Source of the DNA: Antedon mediterranea
Lineage: Eukaryota > Echinodermata > Crinoidea > Comatulida > Antedonidae
Assembly: GCF_964355755.1 (NCBI RefSeq)
Contig: NC_092674.1
Location: forward strand, 24,888,001 to 24,952,000
Length of the DNA stretch: 64,000 nucleotides
Reading direction: 5' to 3'
A program made the position numbers and the translations under genes. Positions 45,962-55,690 of the stretch are shown here, one piece after another; the first letter of the stretch is position 1; each line of letters starts with the position of its first letter. The notes below the pieces were generated by a model that saw nothing but the letters and a program-made list of their open reading frames with translations, did no database searches and was not told the DNA's origin.

Positions 45962-46772
45962 AAGGCCAACAGCCATTAAGTCGCGTGCTACAATGCATAG
46001 TGATACACGACCGACAGACAAACAGACCGACAGACAGACAGACCGACAGACAGACGGACCGACCGACATAGTGAACTATACTGACCGAAATTACTGAACA
46101 TGTTTAAAAATGTTGAAATGTTTAAAAACATTTATATTTTTTTAATTTACACGTGCGTAGCCTGTCACTTTTGACGTGCTCGTATAACGTAATTTCGAGT
46201 TGAAAAGTAAGTCAAGAAAACAGAAATCGGGCAAAAAGAGTGCGCAATAACATTTAACGCGCAGTGCGCGCGCAAAAATCTGCGCACTCATGGCAATTTT
46301 GTAAACGCTTAAAATTGCCTGAAACGTACTCTTATTTCATCGAAAATAAATTTTGAAAATTTTAGGCGCGCGTACGCATGCGTTACATGCGCTACGCACG
46401 TAATTGTATTGCCATATGATGATTTATGCCCTGAAATTTATGAGTACCAAATTTTATTTAATTGTGATTCATGGTTGTTAAGATATGATTACAAACGTGA
46501 TTTCGTTAAATCGTGCGTAGACCGCGTAATTTTTTATTGCGCACCGTGAAATCATAACCACATCGATTCCTGGCCATAAGGAATATTCTGTGAAAAATTG
46601 ATTTAGCTAGATTAAACTGATATCAAGATAAGGTCATAAAGCGATAAAACGCATAGTGATACCGGACCGACAGACAGACAGACCGACAGACAGACCGACA
46701 GACCGACAGACAGACAGACAGACCGACCGACCGACATAGTGAACTATAGAGTCGCTTCCACGCGACTAAAAA
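45962..46772. mobile_element. About 0.8-kb GACC-rich element (family D) inserted in one duplicate unit
   Basis: Left end TTAAGTCGCGTGC, right end CCACGCGACTAAA. Two GACAGACC/GACCGACC microsatellite blocks lie near the ends and a GCGC-rich centre between (CGCAGTGCGCGCGC). The paralogous site at about 50.77 kb lacks it: flanks at 45.91 and 46.77 kb match 50.72 and 50.77 kb, with offsets of 4805 and 4000 bp. No ORF of note. Confidence 0.75.
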
Positions 46773-47034
46773 TGACATTTTCACGTGTTACATTTTCAAT
46801 CCTGACCTCTATACTTTCTAGTTGCTTAAAATTATTTGCTGAAACAATTGCTTCGTTATGCCTTATAATGTTTAAACTCAATTGAAACATAGAATTATTC
46901 TATAATCTAGTCTTAAATTGAATACAATGAACAATAATTAAACCAGTGATATTCAATAAAAGGGAAATTTAAATTGCTGAAAAATAATTAATTTTTCATT
47001 ATTTTATGGAGTCAAAAAGAAAAAAAAATGAGTT

Positions 47035-47141
47035 TCCCCAGGAGAGGATCGAACTCTCGACCTCCGCATTACCAAACCAGTAAGGACGAAGCCAGGTACT
47101 GTTTATAAGTACGGCGCGCTAACCGACTGAGCCACTGGGGA
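47035..47141 (-). tRNA. tRNA-Ile(UAU), intron-containing, intact copy
   Basis: Matches the intact array copies base for base in all stems, with the anticodon and a 34-nt intron. A run of nine T lies about 6 nt downstream, a strong pol III terminator. Confidence 0.9.
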
Positions 47142-47719
47142 ACACATTCTATGTAAAACTCATTTCTGAAGTTAAAGAAAAATAAAATAGGCCTATAGAC
47201 TTGAAAACAAAGTGCCTGAGTTTAGTAGACATATTAATAGTAATCCTCTTGATATTTTACTTCAATATTTCTAAGGTTTATAGCATTTAATAGGATGCAA
47301 TTTATATAATATACTTTGAATACTATACTAATTAAAAACGCTTCTCTTTAATAACCGGATACAGGATATTAAGCTGAATTAATTAAGGATAGGCTTTCGT
47401 AGCAAAGTATAAGACCTAAAAGTTCCAGGCCTTTAAATAATTCAAGATTAGATATTTCGAAACTTCAAAACTCTAGAATGCTATTAGGCCTTCGTAATTA
47501 GCATGATTAAAAACGAGGTAAGCGGACAACAAAAATTGTTTTTTTTGTGACGACATAATTAGCAATGTTTCTAACGGCACCCCGTATATAAATCGTTCGT
47601 CTTGTCAGTATACTACGCTTATTTCAACTTTATTACTTCACCGTTGTCGGAAAATATCTGACGTTATTTCCAATGGTTAGAATCAGATCAGATAGAGTTT
47701 TAATCCATTGTGCATCTAT

Positions 47720-48043
47720 ATATATTATAATAAAATGTCCTTGTTTACACGAGGTGTTATTGGAACTTTAGTTTAACGAAATTCCAATCAATAGAGTAGA
47801 CGAGTGATTTTCTTAAAAAAGGATTTGTACAATAAAACCCGCCCATTTTACATCGAATCGATTGTGAAATAAACAGACTTGCATACTAAAAACACATTCA
47901 CTTAATGAAATATTAAATCAATCACACGAACCACGCATTAACGTCTCATCTCCATCAACAAAGTAGACATGAGGTACTTGCTTGGCTAAGATTAATATAG
48001 ACTGGAATACTAGAGTAAGGTTTTTCACTGACGCAAACGAGTG
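47720..48043 (+). promoter_or_regulatory. GPCR upstream module C, without its own receptor
   Basis: Homologous to the module at 52.5 kb (ACACGAGGTGTTATTGG, ATCGAATCGATTGTGA, CACTGACGCAAACGAGTG then GTATAC). No receptor coding exon follows before the next module at 48.4 kb. It could be a dead promoter or an alternative first exon for receptor 3. Confidence 0.45.
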
Positions 48044-48090
48044 GTATACTTCAATCTGAAACTCCAGTTTCTATATTATGTTTTAACGAA

Positions 48091-48149
48091 CGGACGAAGC
48101 CAGGTACTGTTTATAAGTACGGCGCGCTAACCGACTGACCCACTGGGGA
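48091..48149 (-). pseudogene. tRNA-Ile(UAU) fragment, 5' half
   Basis: Acceptor 5' strand, D arm, anticodon loop and part of the intron are present; the T arm and 3' acceptor strand are missing. Lies at the junction of the two duplicated units. Confidence 0.8.
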
Positions 48150-48429
48150 ACACAATTTTCAAATTTCCAACAGCATAGTCAATGAAAACAAATTGTAGAC
48201 TTACTGTGGAAACCCGATTCTTTCAAGTCTAGAAAACAACTGCAGATGTTGACTAAGGAAGATTGTTATTCTACTTTCCTGGTTAGACAATATATATTTA
48301 AATACTTATCTTTCAAATATTTTTTACCATAATGTCCAAGGTTTAGGACATACAAGAAGAGACAGAGAAGATAAACACGTATTATACGGACAATACCTTA
48401 CTTTATATCATTGAATGGCGTTAATCAGT

Positions 48430-48815
48430 TAAGTATCTAGTTTGACAGTTGCATAATCTGGTGTTTAAAACTAAGATTGAGATTTACATGTAAACAACCG
48501 TGAACCCGGACTTGTTCTTTAAGCTATAGTATAATTTTGGTTTACATCGACAAGGTGCTATAGTTTAGTTAAATCCCACTTAAAAAATGGAGGAGATGAA
48601 ATACACTTTTCTAAAAGACAAATCGTTAAAACTCGCCCATGTGAATCAATCTATTGTGAAATACAGGCAGTTGCATTTCTGAGGTAAATTATTGTTGAGC
48701 GTTTTTAGAAAACTGTGATTTACGTATTCAAAATATAGTAAAATATTCAGAAAACCATAAATCAAGTTATCTTTTAGGCTTGCAATAAGTTGAACGAGTA
48801 CGGACAAAACCAGTG
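48430..48815 (+). promoter_or_regulatory. GPCR upstream module D
   Basis: Almost identical to module B (GTGAACCCGGACTTGTTC; GGACAAAACCAGTG then GTATGT donor). The matching acceptor ATTTTCAG is at 49462-49469 before receptor 3. Confidence 0.55.
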
Positions 48816-49520
48816 GTATGTAGTCCCGGTATGTAGTATTTCAAGATTGTCCTTTTTGTTGTAGTGAATTATCGGTCAGAGCTCGGTCACGCCAAAGTCA
48901 AAAGTGCCGTGCTAGGCCTACTACGAACGAATTATGAAAACACAAAGAGACTATTTTAGAAAATCAAGCTGCAAAATACCACTTTTATTAGTAATACTAT
49001 GTTTAACGTACTTATGCCTAATTGTTGTGGTGTGCCATAGAATAATTTCATGGTAAGCAGCTTTTTTGTATATAGTAGTTTGTTATTATTATTATTATGC
49101 GCACTTACATTAATTAAAAATCAGAAGAAGAAGGTCAAACAACTCAACCATTTAATTAGAAGAAATCTGAGCTAGACTGGCAAACATTGTGTTGGTATTT
49201 TTTCTTTTGCTAAAACATGAAAAAGTATATATATACAAACATACTATACAAAGTTTTAAATTTGTGTACGTATCTTTCAGAGCTCAGATACGGGTCGTAG
49301 TTTTTTTATTTGGTAAGTGATTCTATTGCTAAAACATGACAAAGTAGGCTTACTTTTGTTTGCTACCTTAAGAAAAAATACCACCACAATTTATTGAAAC
49401 CATATACATTTTTCGAGAATATAGAAGCCATACTATAATATACAAATTTTTAAATGTGTGTATTTTCAGAGCTTAGAAACGGATCATAGTTTTTCCATTT
49501 GGTTAGTGAGCACATACAGT

Positions 49521-50366
49521 ATGGAATACGAATTTGCCAATGATAGTACAGCATTGAATTTTACTGCTCCTTCACCAGGCACGGAAGAGTCAACGATTCC
49601 TTGGATTATTTACTACATCATTGGCTTCTTTGCAACAATTGAAAACGCTTTTGTTTTACTTATTGTCCTAAAGTCAAAGAAATTCCACAAGAAAAGAAAC
49701 ATTTTCTTATTTAGCTTATCATTGTCGGATTTTATTGTTGGCCTGCAATCAGTTTTATTTTGCTTTAAAATATTTTCTGATTCATATATCTTCGGTTCAA
49801 TTTTGGAAGCCATGTTTATTGTATCAATGTTTAGCATAAGTGCTGTCTGCATCGAACGTTACATTGCAATTGTTGGCGCACCGTTTACCTACAAACAAGT
49901 TATGACACTAAAGAGATGCCTTGTCGTCTACATCTTAATCTGGGATATTCCCATAACTGTTATCTTGGTTATTTATGGTTATGTGTATAATAGATGGACT
50001 AAATTTGCGTTTTCTTGCGTATCATTATGTTCAATCGTTGCAAACTATATTCTCTATTACAATATCTCTTTGGAACTTACAAAAAATGATCGTAAAGTTA
50101 CGGAAGATTTTGGAAAAAATATGCTAGGACGATCGCGGAAATTGATTCGATCTTTCACCATTTTACTTGTTATTTCCAGTGTCTGCTGGCTTCCGCTTTG
50201 TTGTTTTTGGACATTAGCAGTGATTGATGAAACTTTTGACAATAATGTAAATGCAGAGAACTGGCTGTATTGCATAGCTTTGAGTAACTCAGTTATAAAC
50301 CCAATCGTTTACTGGTTTCGTTTACCAGGAATGGAGAGAGCTCAAGAATTTGATATGTTGCTGTAG
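49521..50366 (+). CDS. Class A GPCR with frameshifted C-terminus (281 aa as read)
   Basis: Paralogue of receptors 1 and 2, with all landmarks through TM7 intact (IENAF, SLSLSD, ERY, CWLP, NPIVY). After residue 271 (RLPGM) a net two-base loss relative to its paralogues shifts the frame, and translation ends after ten unrelated residues. Helix 8, the Cys cluster and the Ser/Thr-rich tail are lost. The old tail is still legible in another frame to a TGA at 50470. I start at ATG 49521 (MEYEF): codons further upstream cross a splice acceptor. It may be a recent pseudogene or a receptor with a cropped tail; a sequencing error would also explain it. Confidence 0.85.
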   Translation: MEYEFANDSTALNFTAPSPGTEESTIPWIIYYIIGFFATIENAFVLLIVLKSKKFHKKRNIFLFSLSLSDFIVGLQSVLFCFKIFSDSYIFGSILEAMFIVSMFSISAVCIERYIAIVGAPFTYKQVMTLKRCLVVYILIWDIPITVILVIYGYVYNRWTKFAFSCVSLCSIVANYILYYNISLELTKNDRKVTEDFGKNMLGRSRKLIRSFTILLVISSVCWLPLCCFWTLAVIDETFDNNVNAENWLYCIALSNSVINPIVYWFRLPGMERAQEFDMLL

Positions 50367-51047
50367 AAATGTTGCTAAAAAAGAAAAAGCAAATTCCAAA
50401 GGTCCTCAAACAATTTCAACTGCAACAACGTCACTTCCCTTTTCAGTAACGAACTTGGAATCTATATCATGAATTATATTTTTCTCTCTGAAAAATTTAA
50501 GTTGCTCATAGAACGTTTAAAAGAAATGTAATAATTGCTTCTCAATCTGACGTGAAAATTAAATGTAGCCTAAAAACAAAAAACACTAGCAAAAAAATGT
50601 AAAAAGTTAGTTTGAAACTTACCAAATGACGGTGTTTATTGATGTTAATTTGGTTATTGTATTTAGATAAGAAAATACTACTGTAATTTGAATGGAAATC
50701 AGAAGCAGAAATATATTGATGGAACGCCAAAGGCCACAAAATATATTCTGTGGTTCAGAAGAAGACATGTAATGACATTTTCACGTGTTAAATTTTCAAT
50801 CCTGATCTCTATACTTTCTAGTTGCTTACAATTATTTGTTTAAATAATTACTTCGTTATGCCTTATAATGTTTAAACTATCTTAAATTAAAACATATAAC
50901 TATTCTATAATCTAGTCTTAAATTGAATACAATAAATAATAATTTAATATGTGATGATTAATAAGTGATTTTTAATAAAGAGAAATTTAAACTGCTGAAA
51001 TTAAATATTTTTATCATTTTATGGAGTGAAAGGGAAAAAAATTAGTT

Positions 51048-51154
51048 TCCCCAGGAGAGGATCGAACTCTCGACCTCCGCATTACCAAACCAGTAAGGAC
51101 GAAGCCAGGTACTGTTTATAAGTACGGCGCGCTAACCGACTGAGCCACTGGGGA
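51048..51154 (-). tRNA. tRNA-Ile(UAU), intron-containing, intact copy
   Basis: Same as the copy at 47035, its counterpart in the other duplicated unit. A run of seven T follows a few bases downstream on the minus strand. Confidence 0.9.
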
Positions 51155-51222
51155 ACACAATGCAGATAAAAACAACTAATATTTTATCTATATTCTGGAG
51201 TCAAAGAGAACAAAATTTAGGT

Positions 51223-51329
51223 TCCCCGGGAAAGGATCGAACTCTCGACTTCCGCATTACCAAACCAGTAAGGACGAAACCAGGTACTGGTTATACGCAC
51301 GGCGAGCTAATCGACTGAGCCACTGAGGA
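51223..51329 (-). pseudogene. tRNA-Ile(UAU)-like, degenerate
   Basis: The anticodon loop reads CGTATAA, so U33 is lost. The acceptor has mismatches and the D arm is changed. Confidence 0.7.
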
Positions 51330-51394
51330 ACACAATGAAGGTAAAAAAACTATTATTTTATCTATATTCTGGAGTCAAAGAGAACAAATTTAAC

Positions 51395-51496
51395 GTTCCC
51401 CAGGAGAGGATCGAACACTCGACCTCCTCATTACCAAACCAGTAAGGACGAAGCTAGGTACTGTCTGTAACTACGGCGCTTACCGACTGAGCCGGG
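51395..51496 (-). pseudogene. tRNA-Ile-like, degenerate
   Basis: 102 bp: deletions in the acceptor and D arm, and the anticodon loop altered so that no UAU is read. Confidence 0.7.
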
Positions 51497-52194
51497 GAAC
51501 ACATTGTAGGAAATTGATATTCATTTCTGAAGTTAAAGAAAAATAAAATATAGACTAGAAAACAAATTGTCTGATTTTAGTATACATATGTTTAATTTAA
51601 CAGTAATCCTTTTAATATTTTACTTTAATATTTTCAAGGTTTATAGCATTTAGTAGGATTACTATTTATAATACTGCAGGTACTATAATTTATCATTAAT
51701 ATACTTTGAATCTTGCAGTATAGTATACTAATTAAAAACGCTTTTCTTTAATAACCGGATACAGGATATTAAGCTGAATTAATTAAGGATAGGCTTTCGT
51801 AGCAAAGTATAAGACCTAAAAGTTCCAGGTCTTTACATAATTCAAGATTTGGCCTAGATATTTCGATCTGTGCACTGTTATTAAAAACTCTAGAATGCTA
51901 TTAGGCCTGCGAAGGAGACGAATAACAGAATATACTGGATCCAATTATCAGGTAATGGTTAAAGAATAGGCCATTAATTATTTACTAATAATAATATCTT
52001 ACAATTTTAGAAATAAATTACTTGGATTGGTAAAGAATTGTTACAAAGCTAGATTGTTTTCCGGACAGAAGTTCTGTAATTTTGAAATCGGATTGGCTCT
52101 GTAGGACGGTAAAGAAACGTTTACATACGTGGCGTGACATTGCTTTTTGTGACATAATTAGCAATGTTCCTAACGGCGCGCCGTAAATAAATAG

Positions 52195-52372
52195 TTAAGC
52201 TTGGTTCCCACTAGCGACGTAACGTAACGCAATCTCACGCATCATAAGCAAATGCCCTTCTAATAATTGTGCTTGCCTCCGCCTGCGTGAAATCAACCCT
52301 GCGATTTTTGCAGCACTGTTGCGTCGTCGGCTCCCACTTTTGATTACGCAATACATACTGGGAACCCCGCTT
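52195..52372. repeat. MITE family A1, in duplicate unit 2 only
   Basis: Begins TTAAGCTTGGTTCCCACTAG. The core has CGCCTGCGTGAAATCAA and TTGCGTCGTCGG. The paralogous place in unit 1 (near 47.6 kb) lacks it, so it inserted after the duplication. Confidence 0.75.
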
Positions 52373-52519
52373 TTGTATGTCAGTAATACTTCAAATTTAT
52401 TACTTCACCGTTGTAGGAAAATAACTAACTTTATTTCCAATGGTTAGGTTTACACAAAAAACTTATTTGCGAATCAGATAAAGTTTAAGTAATCCATTGT
52501 GCACCAATATACTATATTA

Positions 52520-52832
52520 TAATAAAATGTCCTTGTTTACACGAGGTGTTATTGGGACTTTAGTTTAACGAAATTCCAATCAGTAGAGTAGACGTGTGGT
52601 TTTCTTAAAGAAGGAATTGTACAATAAAACCCGCCAATTTTACATCGAATCGATTGTAAAATAAACGGAGTTGCATATTAAAAACACATTTACTTAGTGA
52701 AATATTAAATCAAACACACGAACCACGCATTAACGTCTCACCATCAACAAAGTAGACATGAGGTACTTGCTTGTCTAAGATTAATATAGATTGGAAGACT
52801 AGAGTAAGGTTTTTCACTGACGCAAACGAGTG
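52520..52832 (+). promoter_or_regulatory. GPCR upstream module E
   Basis: Copy of module C (CTTGTTTACACGAGGTGTTA, ATCGAATCGATTGTAA, GACGCAAACGAGTG then GTAGAT). A pyrimidine-rich acceptor TTTTTTCCAG at 53370-53379 precedes receptor 4. Confidence 0.5.
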
Positions 52833-53450
52833 GTAGATACTTCAATCTGAAACTCCAGTTGCTAGATGCTTTAACAAACGTTTAGTTCCCAGGAAAGGAC
52901 GTAAACGCAACACAAGTGAGTTGACCAATAAACATGCTTTATAGTTTTTGTTGTTGTTGTTGTTCTTGTTATCTCTTTTTTTGTGATTCTGCATGTAACA
53001 TGATATCCAATAATAAAGGTCTTTAAAATGTCTTAATTATATCATTTGTTATTTTGCCAATATTGAAATTAATAAATGTTCTTGAAATGACATTTAATTG
53101 ATCACACGAACTGATTGGTCAAGTCACTTGGGTTGTCCATAATAGGGGATTTTTATAATTGACTGTCCAAAAGAGAAGATTTTTGTCCATGATAGGGGCT
53201 TTTATTGGAGTAGTGCGCCATCCATTGTGTTGTCCATAATAGGGGATTTTATAAGTGTGTAAGTGTAAGCCTATACTCCTAGGCCTAGTATATGTTTATT
53301 AACATTGTTAAGTTTTGTTATATTATTGATGAAGACGATAGGTCATATATAAAACGTCAACGCATTTACTTTTTTCCAGAACGCAGAAAAACACAGTATA
53401 AAGGGCAATATTTGGGACGTTGAACAATTGTTCTGAGTGGGATGTACATT

Positions 53451-54353
53451 ATGGCATACGAATACGAATCGGCCTACAATAATACGAATGTAACGGATCA
53501 ACCAGAATGGGAAGACTATTATTACGACATTCCTGGAATTATTTACACAACTATTGGCGTCTTTGCAACAATTGAAAATGCTTTTGTTCTACTTATTGTC
53601 CTAAAATCGAAGAAATTCCGCAAGAATAGGAACATTTTCTTATTTAGTTTAGCTTTAGCCGATTTTATAGTTGGCGTGCAATCAGTTTTGATATATGCTG
53701 ATATGTTAAACGAATCATACGTGTTTGGTTCAATTTTGGACGCAATGTTTCTTGTAACAATGTTTAACATAAGTGCTGTCTGCATCGAACGTTACATTGT
53801 AATTGTTGGCGCACCTTTTACCCATAAACAAATTATAACATCGAAAAGATGCATTTTTGCCTGCTTCCTTTTCTGGATAATCCCTATAACTGGTATCTTA
53901 GTTGTTTATTATTATATGTACAATAAATGGATTAAATTTGCTTTTGCTTGCTTGTCGGTAATTTTAATCGTTGCTAACTGCTTTCTATATTACAAAATCT
54001 CGTTGGAACTCGCAGAAAACGATCGTAAAGTTACTGAAGATTTTAGACATAACGTGGTTGGACGGTCGCGGGCATTGATTCGATCTTTCACCATTTTACT
54101 TGTAATTTCCAGTGTCTGCTGGCTTCCGCTTTGTTGTTTTTGGGCATTAGCATTGGTTTATGAAACTGTGGATGGTAATTTGACAGTAGAAGATTCGCTG
54201 TTTTGCCTTGCTGTGAGTAATTCTGTTATTAACCCAATAGTTTACTGGTTTCGTATGCCAGGAATGAAAGAAGAGCTCCAGAAATTAATATGCTGTTGTA
54301 GAAAAAATAATAACAAAGAAAAAGTAATTGCAACCGTGTCTACATCAAACTGA
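53451..54353 (+). CDS. Class A GPCR, intronless coding region (300 aa)
   Basis: More diverged member of the first subfamily: TM1 IENAFVLL, TM2 SLALAD, ERY, CWLP and NPIVY motifs present, with a CCC cluster after TM7. No Cys at the start of TM3. The N-terminus is rich in Tyr and acidic residues (EWEDYYYD), a context that favours tyrosine sulfation, and carries NNT and NVT sequons. Start: ATG 53451 fits the MxYE start of its neighbours; an in-frame ATG at 53442 would add three residues. The tail is shorter than in receptors 1 and 2. Confidence 0.93.
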   Translation: MAYEYESAYNNTNVTDQPEWEDYYYDIPGIIYTTIGVFATIENAFVLLIVLKSKKFRKNRNIFLFSLALADFIVGVQSVLIYADMLNESYVFGSILDAMFLVTMFNISAVCIERYIVIVGAPFTHKQIITSKRCIFACFLFWIIPITGILVVYYYMYNKWIKFAFACLSVILIVANCFLYYKISLELAENDRKVTEDFRHNVVGRSRALIRSFTILLVISSVCWLPLCCFWALALVYETVDGNLTVEDSLFCLAVSNSVINPIVYWFRMPGMKEELQKLICCCRKNNNKEKVIATVSTSN

Positions 54354-54699
54354 AACAATTTAAAAATAAACTTGGGATGCTGCTACTCTTCATAAATGTC
54401 GATTTCTTATATGACATCTTTTTGAATTGTAAACATTAATCTTATTAGTCAATGAATATGTATATTTTTTAACTTTTGATTGTTTTAATTTAAACATGGA
54501 ACTTCTATAAGGTTTATCATTTATCTGAATATAATTCTACTATATATGTGACAAATGTTTATGTAGTAATTGCTATTGTTCATTAATTATTATTTTGTTG
54601 TATTTATAGGCAATACTTATTTATTATCAGGTCAGATAGAGATGTACATGTATTAAATGTGAACAATGATTATCCTTTATCTATCTTTTATCTGTTATT

Positions 54700-54985
54700 T
54701 GTCCTTGTAGCGAAGTTCCTATTCAACAATAGGGTAGAATAAATGATTTCCAGAAAGGATTTAGAAAACAATAAAAATGTGACTCAAATCGCTTGTGAAT
54801 TACAGATTTTACGTAAATGTATTTTTTATCAGTATCTTTAAAACTGTGATTTACGTAATATAGAAAAATAAACAACTATAAATCAACAACTCACATCAGC
54901 AAACAAAGTAAGGTACAGTAGTCTAGGCCTACATGTTATGATTGCTAAAATCAAGACAGGCTGAAATGGTACGATTACCGGTACG
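54700..54985 (+). promoter_or_regulatory. GPCR upstream module F, donor lost
   Basis: Diverged copy of the module: CAAATCGCTTGTGAATTACA, AAACTGTGATTTACGTAA, then GTACGGACAGAAGCCAG. The next bases are GAAATT instead of a GT donor. The adjacent receptor is a pseudogene, so loss of the splice site fits. Confidence 0.45.
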
Positions 54986-55403
54986 GACAGAAGCCAGGAA
55001 ATTGTCCTGATTGTAGTAGGTCGACTGCCAGAGATGGGTAGGCCTACACCTTGAATAAGATGTTTCGACTTCTAAACAGTTTTAAAAAGTCTTTCATTTA
55101 TTATGAATGTTTAACGAATATATATTTGATAATAATTATAGTAGGCCTATTGTCTGGATATTCATGGATATATTTGATGTGTGAACTAAATATTAAGACG
55201 ATAGGGCCTAGTGCTCATTCAACTTTCCATAGTACGGGCACCCCATTCTATATATATATCATAATAATACCGTATCTTACGGCACAGAAAGACGTAGACC
55301 TACATAAGAAATATTTGCTATTTATAAACTTTCTTTCAGAGCCTAAAATATACGGGCGCCATTTGGGACTTTTTTAAATTGTGTTGTTTGTACCATATAG
55401 ATT

Positions 55404-55690
55404 ATGGAAATTAATTCGATATTTCGTCATTTTTCTTGTAATTTCCAGTCTGCTGGCTTTCCATTTGTTGTTTTTGGGTATTATCAGTGATTTTCGAAAG
55501 TGACGATGATAATTTAACTGTAGAGGACTCCTTATACTGCTTAGCTTTGAGTATTTCAGTTATTAACTCAATAGTTTACTAGTACCGTTTACCAGGAATG
55601 AAAGAAGAACTCAAAGATTTTGTATGTTGCTGTAGAAGAGAAAAGAAAAGGAAGTAAATTCAGACGGCCCTCAAAATGTCGCAACCTAGG
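55404..55690 (+). pseudogene. GPCR pseudogene (TM6-TM7-tail fragment)
   Basis: Matches the receptor 1-4 subfamily from just before TM6 to the Cys cluster: ATTCGATATTTCGTC, the CTGCTGGCTTTCCATTTG region (CWLP equivalent, with a deletion), then the TM7 and helix 8 region. There are frame breaks, and an in-frame TAG stands where the paralogues encode the Trp of the YW pair after NPIV. TM1-TM5 are not found upstream. Confidence 0.85.

Larger units (their letters stand above)
43190..52880. repeat. Two tandem segmental duplicate units of about 4.8-5.0 kb
   Basis: Unit 1 runs from about 43.19 to 48.13 kb and unit 2 from about 48.20 to 52.88 kb. Shared in order: the TTTCAAGTCTAGAAAACAAC start, upstream module, receptor, flank with GATGGAACGCCAA, tRNA-Ile gene, ATAACCGGATACAGGATATT stretch, and a second upstream module (C or E). 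Differences: the 0.8-kb family D insertion only in unit 1; two extra decayed tRNAs and a MITE-A1 only in unit 2. Confidence 0.85.

Noticed and set aside
55051-55377. 108-codon ORF with hydrophobic stretches between receptor 4 and the pseudogene.
   Set aside because: No receptor motifs and AT-rich composition; it lies where the 5' UTR intron of the decayed receptor would be.
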